A stretch of DNA of 6,719 bases from Pseudobutyrivibrio sp. (GTDB taxonomy: Bacteria > Bacillota > Clostridia > Lachnospirales > Lachnospiraceae), in the NCBI GenBank assembly GCA_017557715.1, contig JAFYYE010000011.1, positions 1 through 6,719 of the forward strand. Reading direction: 5' to 3'. Of this stretch, positions 1 through 5,486 are shown in pieces. The translations under genes were made by a program, and so were the position numbers. Each line of letters opens with the position of its first letter. The first letter of the stretch is position 1. The notes below the pieces were generated by a model. That model made no database searches. It was given only the letters and a program-made list of their open reading frames with translations, and was not told where the DNA came from.

Positions 1-2
1 AT

Positions 3-1097
3 TCATTCGGTAGCGATGAGCTTGATTCAAAGATTTCTGAGCTTATCAAAATTGCAAAGTCACAGAAGAATATCCTTGAGGACTATGAGATTTCAGAGTT
101 CTTAAAGGATTATAAAATTGATGCAAAGCAGATGGAGCGTATCCTCACATACCTTGATAAGAAGGGTATCGATGTAAACTTCTCTTCTGGCCCTTCAGAT
201 GCACTTCTTCTTGCAAGTGACGAAGAAGATTTAGAAGATATCGATATGTCAGTGCCTGATTCAGTCAGCATTGAGGATCCTGTTCGTATGTACCTTAAGG
301 AGATTGGTAAGGTACCACTTCTTTCAGCAGAAGAAGAGGTTGAGCTTGCTCAGCGTATGGAAGAGGGCGACCAGGAGGCTAAGAATAAGCTTGCTGAGGC
401 AAACCTTCGTCTTGTTGTTTCTATCGCAAAGCGTTACGTAGGTCGCGGTATGCTTTTCCTTGATCTTATCCAGGAAGGTAACCTTGGTCTTATGAAGGCT
501 GTTGAAAAGTTTGATTACCACAAAGGATATAAGTTCTCTACATATGCTACATGGTGGATTCGTCAGGCTATTACTCGTGCTATTGCAGATCAGGCTCGTA
601 CAATTCGTATCCCTGTACATATGGTAGAAACAATCAACAAACTCATCAGAGTTTCTAGACAGTTACTCCAGGAATACGGCCGCGAACCGACTCCAGAGGA
701 AATCGCTGCAGCAATGGGAATTACTGTAGACAGAGTTCATGAAATTCTTAAGATTTCTCAGGAGCCAGTTTCTCTTGAGACACCAATCGGTGAGGAGGAA
801 GATAGCCACCTTGGAGATTTCCTTCCAGATGAGAACGTACCAGTTCCAGCTGAGGCAGCTACATTTACACTTTTAAAGGAACAGCTTCACGAGGTTCTCG
901 ACACTCTTACAGAGCGTGAGCAGCGCGTACTTATCCTTAGATTCGGTCTTGAGGATGGCAAGGCTCGCACACTTGAAGAGGTAGGTAAGGAGTTCAACGT
1001 TACTCGTGAGCGTATCCGTCAGATTGAGGCAAAGGCTTTACGTAAGCTTCGTCACCCAAGCCGCAGCCGCAAGCTTAAGGATTATCTAGATCAATAA
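3..1097 (+). CDS. rpoD: RNA polymerase primary sigma factor RpoD/SigA, 5'-truncated by the window edge
   Basis: Housekeeping sigma-70 factor: it binds core RNA polymerase and directs it to -10/-35 promoters. The frame is open from base 3 and contains no ATG, GTG or TTG before the ATG at 132. Those first 43 codons read as sigma region 1.1 (for example ISELIKIAK, then FLKDYKID), continuing into YLDKKGIDV, so 132 is an internal Met and the true start lies outside the window. Of 364 visible residues: region 1.1 is about 1-60, followed by a short acidic linker (DEEDLEDID). Region 1.2 starts near 88 (IEDPVRMYLKEIG). Region 2 is about 133-205, with the -10 recognition helix in YKFSTYATWWIRQAITRAI. 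Region 3 is about 213-290. Region 4 is about 303-357, with the -35-binding helix-turn-helix at 324-350 (VTRERIRQIEAKALRKLR). There is no large non-conserved insert, as is usual in Firmicutes. The dense GCT/CTT/CGT codon use fits a highly expressed gene. trmK follows after 24 bp. Identification is certain. Confidence 0.98.
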   Translation, partial: SFGSDELDSKISELIKIAKSQKNILEDYEISEFLKDYKIDAKQMERILTYLDKKGIDVNFSSGPSDALLLASDEEDLEDIDMSVPDSVSIEDPVRMYLKEIGKVPLLSAEEEVELAQRMEEGDQEAKNKLAEANLRLVVSIAKRYVGRGMLFLDLIQEGNLGLMKAVEKFDYHKGYKFSTYATWWIRQAITRAIADQARTIRIPVHMVETINKLIRVSRQLLQEYGREPTPEEIAAAMGITVDRVHEILKISQEPVSLETPIGEEEDSHLGDFLPDENVPVPAEAATFTLLKEQLHEVLDTLTEREQRVLILRFGLEDGKARTLEEVGKEFNVTRERIRQIEAKALRKLRHPSRSRKLKDYLDQ

Positions 1098-1121
1098 AAT
1101 AAACATTTTGGACATAAATAA

Positions 1122-1835
1122 ATGATAAAATTGTCACCAAGATTGCAAATAGTATATGACATGATTCCTCGTTGCAACACCGTTGCTGATGTAGGTTGCG
1201 ATCATGGATATCTCAGCATTGCCTTGCTTGAAAATGGAATTGCAGAAAAAGTAATTCCTATGGATGTCAACAAAGGTCCTCTTAGCAAGGCTCGTGAGAA
1301 CATTCAGACTGCAGGTTTCAAAGACAAGGCAGAGCTTAGACTCTCTGATGGTTTAAAGAAGCTCAATCCTAATGAGGCAGATGTCATATGCATTTGTGGC
1401 ATGGGCGGTGCTCTTATAGGAAGGATTATTGATGCTGGGATTGCGGTTGCAAAGACTGCCAGCTGCATGATAATCGAACCTCAGTCAGAATATTATGAGC
1501 TTAGAAGTTTTCTGATGAAGCAGGGCTTTGTTATAGATGACGAGGATCTAACTTCCGAGGAGAGTAAAATCTATCCTATCATCAAGCTCCATTATGAGGC
1601 TGATGAGGATAAGAGAGTTTTATATTCCACCGCGCAGCTAGAATACGGACCAAAGGTCATAGAAAAGAAACCAGAGCTTTTGAATAAGCTTTTGGATAAA
1701 AACGAAAGTGAATACACATCGATTATTAACAAGCTTGAACGAGGGGGAGTTCCTACTACGGATGCTACAGCAGCCAGATGTCAAGAACTAAAGGACAAGC
1801 TCGAAATAATAACTCAAATCAAAAATTCACTGTAG
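1122..1835 (+). CDS. trmK: tRNA (adenine(22)-N(1))-methyltransferase TrmK
   Basis: SAM-dependent Rossmann-fold methyltransferase that makes m1A at position 22 of the tRNA D-loop region in the cytoplasm. At 237 residues it has the usual family length of about 230. Seen: it opens with the typical LSPRLQIVYDMIP; SAM-binding motif I is ADVGCDHGYL (22-31); an acidic residue sits at D48 (MDVN); GMGG is at 93-96; the IEPQ motif (118-121) follows; a Lys/Glu-rich, probably coiled-coil C-terminal region covers about 175-237. These match the TrmK/YqfN family. Known context: the gene commonly follows the housekeeping sigma factor in Firmicutes (sigA-yqfN in Bacillus), as here. The start at 1122 is the first ATG after rpoD and gives the conserved N-terminus, but only a weak Shine-Dalgarno-like TTGGAC (1109-1114) precedes it, so translation may depend on coupling with rpoD. 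The TAG stop overlaps the ribosome-binding site of the next gene. Confidence 0.95.
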   Translation: MIKLSPRLQIVYDMIPRCNTVADVGCDHGYLSIALLENGIAEKVIPMDVNKGPLSKARENIQTAGFKDKAELRLSDGLKKLNPNEADVICICGMGGALIGRIIDAGIAVAKTASCMIIEPQSEYYELRSFLMKQGFVIDDEDLTSEESKIYPIIKLHYEADEDKRVLYSTAQLEYGPKVIEKKPELLNKLLDKNESEYTSIINKLERGGVPTTDATAARCQELKDKLEIITQIKNSL

Positions 1836-1846
1836 GAGGAGAAGGG
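1834..1846 (+). promoter_or_regulatory. Ribosome-binding site of the nucleoside kinase (fixes its start at 1850)
   Basis: AGGAGGAGAAGGG is a near-perfect Shine-Dalgarno tract; AGGAGGA ends 9 bases before the ATG at 1850. Its first two bases are the last two bases of the trmK TAG stop, so the two genes are likely translationally coupled. It argues against the in-frame upstream ATG at 1778, which lies inside trmK with no such site and would add 24 non-conserved residues. Confidence 0.85.
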
Positions 1847-1849
1847 GCT

Positions 1850-3514
1850 ATGGCAAAAGTAATCATAGGCGGCAAAGAAGAAACTTACGAGGAAGGCACA
1901 CGATTAGTTGACATCGCTGCTAAGCACCAGGCAGATTTCAAGGATGATATTGTACTTGCGAAGTACAAAGGAAATCTTACTGAGCTTAGTAAGGCTATCA
2001 CTGGTGTTGCAGAGCTCGAGTTTCTTACAACGGCTGATAAGGACGGACGAAGAGCCTATAGACGAAGTGTAGTATTTCTTCTTCAGCGAGCTCTTATGGA
2101 TGTTTATCCTTTGCCAGCAAATCCATATCTTCGAGTAGAACATTCTCTTGGGCAGGGTGATTTTTGCACTTTAGAGGGAGTGGGAGAAATTACCGAGGAA
2201 GATTTGCAGGAGCTGAAAAAGGTGATGCTTGATTTGGTAGATAAGGATGTTACTCTAAAGAAATATTCTATCAAGACAAGTCAGGCAAAAGAAATGTTTC
2301 ACAGCTTCAATATGAAGGATAAGGAACAGCTCTTAAAATATCGTACCAGTTCAAATATTAACGTTTATGATTTAGATGGATGTATAGATTATTTTTATGG
2401 TTATATGGTTCCATCTACAAAATATCTCAGATATTTTGACTTGATTAAATTTGAAAATGGATTTATGCTTATGTATCCAGACGGTAGTCTTCCTGGTATT
2501 GATACCAGAGTGGTTGCTGAGTTTAAAAAGCCGATGAAGCTTTTTAATGTACAGCAGGCTGCTTCGGATTTTGGAAATACCATGGGAGTGCCTACAGTTG
2601 GTGCTTTAAATGAAGTTATAGCCAAAGGAAAGATTAGGGATTTAGTTCTTTCTCAGGAGGCTATTTTCGAGAGAAATATCGGCGAGCTTGCTGGTATTAT
2701 CGCTTCTAATAAGGATGTAAAGTTTGTTATGATGGCTGGTCCTTCATCATCAGGAAAGACCACCTTTTCACACAAGCTTTCCGCTCAGCTCAGAGCACTT
2801 GGCTGTGTGCCACATCCACTGCCACTGGATGATTTTTATTTAGATAGAGACCAGATGCCAATCGATGAGTACGGTGAGAAGGATTTCGAAGCAATAGAAG
2901 GTCTTGATATCCCATACTTTAATGAATGCATGGTCAAACTTTTAAACGGTGAACGGGTTCTTTTACCAAATTTTAATTTCAAAATTGGAAAAAGAGAGTA
3001 TAATGATCATTACATGCAGCTTGGAAAGAATGACATTCTTGTTATAGAAGGCATTCATGGCCTTAATGATAGAATGAGTTCATCCCTTCCATCTGAATCA
3101 AAGTATAAGATTTATCTTTCTGCTTTGACACAGCTGTCTATTGATGAACACAATCCACTGTCTACAACAGATGGTAGATTGATTCGCCGAATAGTTAGAG
3201 ATGCCAGAACAAGAGCCACTTCAGCAGCTGATACTATTGCTATGTGGGATTCAGTTCGACGAGGAGAGGAGAAGAATATCTTCCCATTCCAGGAAAAGGC
3301 TGACTATATATTTAATACAGCATTGATTTATGAAATGGCTGTATTAAAATTGTATGTGGATCCAATGCTTTACGCGATAGAGCCTGAGCATCCTATGTAT
3401 GCAGAGGCAAAGCGTCTAATTAAGCTTTTGGATTATTTCCTTCCAATGGCACCAGATGTTATTCCTAATAATTCATTGGTGCGAGAATTTATTGGAGGTT
3501 CATGTATCCTATAG
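1850..3514 (+). CDS. TGS-domain nucleoside kinase (uridine kinase/phosphoribulokinase family)
   Basis: Predicted cytoplasmic P-loop kinase of the uridine kinase/PRK superfamily, 554 residues, with a threonyl-tRNA-synthetase-like front half. Seen: residues 1-60 resemble a TGS domain (VIIGGKEETYEEGTRLVDIA). Residues about 65-235 resemble the ThrRS second additional (editing) domain, but the HxxxH metal motif is absent: the expected place reads YRRSV. The kinase domain starts near 285 with Walker A GPSSSGKT (297-304), then LDDFYLDRDQMP (326-337), the Walker B-like VIEGIHGLN (398-406), and the arginine-rich lid segment RLIRRIVRDARTRATSA (443-459). By family, the kinase half would phosphorylate a nucleoside such as uridine or cytidine for salvage; the actual substrate cannot be read from sequence. 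Clostridia carry such long kinases besides the ordinary short uridine kinase. Its ribosome-binding site overlaps the trmK stop, so it belongs to the rpoD-trmK transcript. Its stop codon lies inside a perfect palindrome, 20 bases before rnpB. The fold call is strong; the substrate is uncertain. Confidence 0.9.
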   Translation: MAKVIIGGKEETYEEGTRLVDIAAKHQADFKDDIVLAKYKGNLTELSKAITGVAELEFLTTADKDGRRAYRRSVVFLLQRALMDVYPLPANPYLRVEHSLGQGDFCTLEGVGEITEEDLQELKKVMLDLVDKDVTLKKYSIKTSQAKEMFHSFNMKDKEQLLKYRTSSNINVYDLDGCIDYFYGYMVPSTKYLRYFDLIKFENGFMLMYPDGSLPGIDTRVVAEFKKPMKLFNVQQAASDFGNTMGVPTVGALNEVIAKGKIRDLVLSQEAIFERNIGELAGIIASNKDVKFVMMAGPSSSGKTTFSHKLSAQLRALGCVPHPLPLDDFYLDRDQMPIDEYGEKDFEAIEGLDIPYFNECMVKLLNGERVLLPNFNFKIGKREYNDHYMQLGKNDILVIEGIHGLNDRMSSSLPSESKYKIYLSALTQLSIDEHNPLSTTDGRLIRRIVRDARTRATSAADTIAMWDSVRRGEEKNIFPFQEKADYIFNTALIYEMAVLKLYVDPMLYAIEPEHPMYAEAKRLIKLLDYFLPMAPDVIPNNSLVREFIGGSCIL

Positions 3515-3521
3515 GATACAT
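3502..3521. repeat. Perfect 20-bp palindrome over the kinase stop codon
   Basis: ATGTATCCTATAGGATACAT equals its own reverse complement, centred between 3511 and 3512, and contains the TAG stop (3512-3514). As RNA it could form an 8-bp stem with a TATA loop. No T-tract follows, so it is not a standard intrinsic terminator. It lies 14 bp before the predicted 5' end of rnpB, where a promoter -10 region would be, so it could be an operator, an mRNA 3'-end or processing hairpin, or chance. I see no good sigma-70 promoter for rnpB here: the best pair, TTGGAG (3492-3497) and GATACA (3515-3520) 17 bp apart, matches only 3 of 6 bases in each box. Confidence 0.7.
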
Positions 3522-3534
3522 TTAACAAGTTAAT

Positions 3535-3875
3535 AAGGTCCGATGAGTAGTCGCTGCCCTTCTGTAATGGTTGGGGAGAGGAAAGTCCGGGCTTCACAGG
3601 GCAAGGATGCCGGCTAACGGCCGGTGGAGGTAACTCCAAGGATAGTGCAACAGAAATATACCGCCTGATTTTTTCAGGTAAGGGTGGAAAGGCGGTGTAA
3701 GAGACCACCGTATCGTTGGTAACAACGGTAGCCATGTAAACCCCATCCGAAGCAAGTTCTAAGAGGTGCGTACGCGGCCCGCCAGCACCAGGTTGAACGC
3801 TTGAGGCTGTTGGCAACAGCAGTCCTAGATAGATGACTACTTTAAATGACATAACCCGGCTCACAGTCGGGCCTT
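3535..3875 (+). ncRNA. rnpB: RNase P catalytic RNA, bacterial type A
   Basis: Ribozyme subunit of RNase P, which removes 5' leaders from precursor tRNAs. Conserved core seen: GAGAGGAAAGTCCGGGCTTC (3577-3596), AGTGCAACAGAAA, GTAAACCCCATCCGAAGCAAG (3736-3756), and CTAGATAGATGACTAC then ACATAACCCGGCTCACAG at the 3' end. Helices that can be checked by eye: P1 AAGGTCCGAT (3535-3544) with GTCGGGCCTT (3866-3875), including G-U pairs; P2 AGTAGTC (3546-3552) with GACTACT (3835-3841); P4 between the CCGGG and CCCGG blocks with the bulged U; P6 pseudoknot GGGC (3599-3602) with GCCC (3777-3780); P16 GGTGC (3765-3769) with GCACC (3785-3789). P6 and P16 indicate type A rather than the Bacillus type B. GGT at 3791-3793 in the L15 region is the expected contact for the tRNA CCA end. 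The ends are set by P1 and are approximate. No clear promoter of its own is visible; transcription may partly come from the rpoD operon. Confidence 0.97.
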
Positions 3876-3885
3876 TTTTGTTTTT
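3855..3885 (+). terminator. Intrinsic terminator at the 3' end of rnpB
   Basis: The stem CCCGGCT (3855-3861) pairs with AGTCGGG (3865-3871) over a 3-base CAC loop: 7 bp including one G-U. It is followed by CC, six T (3874-3879), G and five T. It should end rnpB and any read-through from the rpoD-trmK-kinase genes. The stem uses the P4 and P1 3' strands of the RNase P RNA itself, so the hairpin and the mature fold exclude each other. Confidence 0.8.
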
Positions 3886-3997
3886 AGTTAAATTGTCTGA
3901 CTATAGTTTAAATCTACTAATAGATAATAGAGTTTCGTGAGTTTTCGTAGCAAATATTTACAAATGTGAATTTTTTGTGTCCTGTGGACTAAAATCG
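3886..3997. other. A/T-rich spacer between rnpB terminator and carD promoter
   Basis: This is non-coding, with no open frame of note. It contains a 10-bp-spaced repeat of TTTCGT (3933-3938 and 3943-3948) and a TAGATAATAG stretch whose GATAAT (3923-3928) resembles a -10 box but has no -35 at the right distance. TTGTCT (3893-3898) with TACTAA (3915-3920), 16 bp apart, is another weak promoter-like pair. I see nothing decisive here. Confidence 0.4.
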
Positions 3998-4006
3998 TGT
4001 TATAAT
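3998..4006 (+). promoter_or_regulatory. Extended -10 promoter of the carD operon
   Basis: TGTTATAAT combines the TGn extension (3998-4000) with a perfect TATAAT (4001-4006). No good -35 box stands at 16-18 bp; TTGTGT (3975-3980) is 20 bp away. That is typical of extended -10 promoters read by the housekeeping sigma factor. Transcription should begin near 4012-4014, giving a leader of about 65 bases before the carD ATG. Confidence 0.7.
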
Positions 4007-4078
4007 TAAACCATCGAAACGGGAGAAAACAGAGTTATGGAGGTACATGTTGTTTAAGTTTTAGAAGGATGGTGTAAA

Positions 4079-4612
4079 ATGGATTATCAGGTAGGCGATT
4101 TTTTGGTTCATGAGGGAAGTGGTGTTTGCAAAATTGAGGACATCGATGACATGGAGCTTATGGGCAAGGGTTCAAAAAAGACCTACTACTGCATGGCGCC
4201 TGTTTTCAAGGCTGGAGCAAAAGTTTTCACTCCAATTGCTGGTTCCACCGTTAGATTACGTCCGGTAGCAGAAGAAGCTACATTCACTAAAATTCTTGAC
4301 AATATTGATGATATCGAATGTATCGATGAGCCAAACGACAGAATGCTTCAGGAGAAGTTTAAAGAGGTTATGGCTGAGTTCACACCAGAATCTCTCGCCC
4401 GTGTGGTAAAGACGGTTCTTATTAGAAAGTGGCAGCGTATCGAGTCTGGCAAAAAGGTTATGGCATTAGACGAAAAGACTTTGAACGTTGCAGGTCGTAA
4501 GTTATATGAGGAAATGGCTTTCTCAATGGGAAAGGACATTCTTGATGTTCAGCATTTATTCGAAGATGCTGTGAAGATACATTCTTCAAATACTATACTT
4601 ATGGGTGCATAG
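4079..4612 (+). CDS. carD: CarD-family RNA polymerase-binding transcription regulator
   Basis: CarD/CdnL-type protein, 177 residues. In studied relatives the N-terminal domain binds the polymerase beta subunit and the helical C-terminal domain stabilises the open complex at promoters such as those of rRNA. Seen: the CarD/TRCF-like domain spans about 1-64, with YQVGDFLVHEGSGVCKIEDI, a central YYCMAPVF, KVFTPI and the closing TVRLRPV. A helical region of about 85-165 follows (ESLARVVKTVLIRKWQR, then VAGRKLYEEMAFSMG). Length is slightly above the roughly 160 of Mycobacterium CarD. In an ungapped alignment from memory, the conserved DNA-wedging tryptophan (Mycobacterium W85) falls on D87 here, so that function may be altered. 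The start at 4079 has AGAAGGA (4063-4069) upstream. It is the first gene after the extended -10 promoter, and the PAP2 gene begins 4 bp after its stop. The family call is firm; the regulatory targets are unknown. Confidence 0.9.
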   Translation: MDYQVGDFLVHEGSGVCKIEDIDDMELMGKGSKKTYYCMAPVFKAGAKVFTPIAGSTVRLRPVAEEATFTKILDNIDDIECIDEPNDRMLQEKFKEVMAEFTPESLARVVKTVLIRKWQRIESGKKVMALDEKTLNVAGRKLYEEMAFSMGKDILDVQHLFEDAVKIHSSNTILMGA

Positions 4613-4616
4613 TTAA

Positions 4617-5153
4617 ATGAAGATTTCATATTCCGATTTATCAACTTCAATAAAAAATAATAATGGTCTTGTTACAGCGCTAAATGTGCTGGACAAGGCC
4701 ATTACTTATATTACAATTATATTTTATCTTGGGCTGCTTATATATGCAGTATCTATAATCCCAGAATCAGGAGCTACACTTCTCTACAGAAGCATTGTGA
4801 TTCCAGGGGTTTCCTTCGTGCTTGTGAGCCTTTTCAGAAAGCTTTTAAGTGCACCTCGTCCATACGAGGTTTATGGTTTCACACCAGCCCTTAAAAAGGA
4901 TACAAAAGGTAAGAGTTTCCCAAGCAGACATGTTTTTTCCATCATTATGGTTGCAATCACATTCTTGCAGGTATCTCCAGTTATTGCAGTTATTTTATTT
5001 ATACTTGGAGCAGTTCTTGCTGTCATCAGAGTAGTAGGGGGAGTACACTTCGTAAAAGACGTAATTGCAGGCGCTGCCATTGCCATTATAATTGGTATTA
5101 TTTGCTTTTGGTTTTTTTGTGGCGTTTTGGGTCTTCTTGTGCTACCATTTTAA
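4617..5153 (+). CDS. PAP2-family membrane phosphatase
   Basis: Integral membrane phosphatase of the PAP2/type 2 phosphatidic acid phosphatase family, 178 residues. Members dephosphorylate lipid phosphates such as undecaprenyl pyrophosphate, phosphatidylglycerol phosphate or phosphatidic acid at the outer membrane face; which one applies here is not readable. Seen: motif C1 as RKLLSAPRP (74-82), with Arg instead of the usual first Lys; motif C2 as PSRH (102-105), with Arg replacing Gly of PSGH; motif C3 as RVVGGVHFVKD (138-148), carrying the catalytic His144 and Asp148 of RX5HX3D. The catalytic His105, Arg138, His144 and Asp148 are all present. Hydrophobic segments lie at about 30-48, 58-73, 106-119, 121-138 and 149-176. 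The start lies 4 bp after the carD stop with only a weak Shine-Dalgarno (ATGGG, 4601-4605), suggesting translational coupling. I recall PSRH as common in clostridial members, so it is probably a subfamily trait. Confidence 0.88.
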   Translation: MKISYSDLSTSIKNNNGLVTALNVLDKAITYITIIFYLGLLIYAVSIIPESGATLLYRSIVIPGVSFVLVSLFRKLLSAPRPYEVYGFTPALKKDTKGKSFPSRHVFSIIMVAITFLQVSPVIAVILFILGAVLAVIRVVGGVHFVKDVIAGAAIAIIIGIICFWFFCGVLGLLVLPF

Positions 5154-5180
5154 ATAGATATATATAAATGGAGAGATTAT

Positions 5181-5441
5181 ATGAAAAAGAATGCAAGGAG
5201 AGCGTTAGCTGTGCTGTTTAGCATTCTTGGCACAGTTCTAGGTTTATACATCGGCGGATATCTGCTTTTCGTCCGCTCTGTTTATTGGCTAGTTATTGGT
5301 TTTACCAATGGAACACTTACAGCAGGCATTTTGCTTGTAAATGTCATTAAGATTTTTATAGCATCGACAGTTGGAGGAGCTATTTGGTGCTTATGTGACA
5401 TCATCGCAGGTCGTTTTCGCGATTTACCTATGGATGATTAA
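5181..5441 (+). CDS. Small two-helix membrane protein, unknown function
   Basis: I do not recognise this 86-residue protein. Seen: a basic N-terminus (MKKNARRA), a hydrophobic segment at about 8-30 (LAVLFSILGTVLGLYIGGYL), a linker with VRS and FTNGT, a second hydrophobic segment at about 48-74 containing small-residue packing (STVGGAI) and two close cysteines (WCLC, 69-72), and a short polar tail RFRDLPMDD. The positive-inside rule suggests both ends in the cytoplasm. GGAGAG (5170-5175) lies 5 bases before the ATG, supporting real translation. It follows the PAP2 phosphatase by 27 bp with no terminator between, so it is probably cotranscribed with carD and the phosphatase. It could be a phosphatase partner or an independent small membrane protein; the sequence does not decide. 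Confidence 0.75.
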   Translation: MKKNARRALAVLFSILGTVLGLYIGGYLLFVRSVYWLVIGFTNGTLTAGILLVNVIKIFIASTVGGAIWCLCDIIAGRFRDLPMDD

Positions 5442-5452
5442 CATATCAGCGG

Positions 5453-5486
5453 GCCTTTATTTCTTATGGGGATTTGGAATAAAGGT
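5453..5486. repeat. Inverted repeat in the spacer before the phosphofructokinase gene
   Basis: CCTTTATT (5454-5461) and AATAAAGG (5478-5485) are perfect reverse complements. With G-U pairs at 5453/5486 and 5462/5477 and a C-G pair at 5463/5476, the RNA stem reaches 11 bp around a 12-base loop. No T-tract follows, so it is a poor terminator; it may be an mRNA processing or stability hairpin between operon parts. The rest of the 101-base spacer (5442-5542) shows no convincing promoter. Confidence 0.55.

Noticed and set aside
132..134. ATG at 132 as the start of rpoD
   Set aside because: The frame is open back to base 3 and those 43 codons encode recognisable sigma region 1.1, so this is an internal methionine.
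324..620. Minus-strand 98-codon frame inside rpoD
   Set aside because: It is a shadow of the highly biased rpoD codons with no protein-like features.
1778..1849. Upstream in-frame ATG that would extend the nucleoside kinase by 24 residues
   Set aside because: It lies inside trmK, the added residues look like out-of-frame trmK sequence, and the strong AGGAGG sits just before the ATG at 1850.
3433..3864. 143-codon open frame on the minus strand
   Set aside because: It is almost entirely the antisense of rnpB; RNase P RNA complements often give such spurious frames. It has no protein family features and no ribosome-binding site I can see.
4849..5086. Short frames on both strands inside the PAP2 gene
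   Set aside because: They overlap a gene with clear catalytic motifs and lack ribosome-binding sites or family features.
5137..5168. TTGTGC plus TATATA/TATAAA as a promoter for the small membrane protein
   Set aside because: Poor -35 match and 18-20 bp spacing; transcription would start almost on the ribosome-binding site, so the A/T-rich stretch is more likely just spacer.
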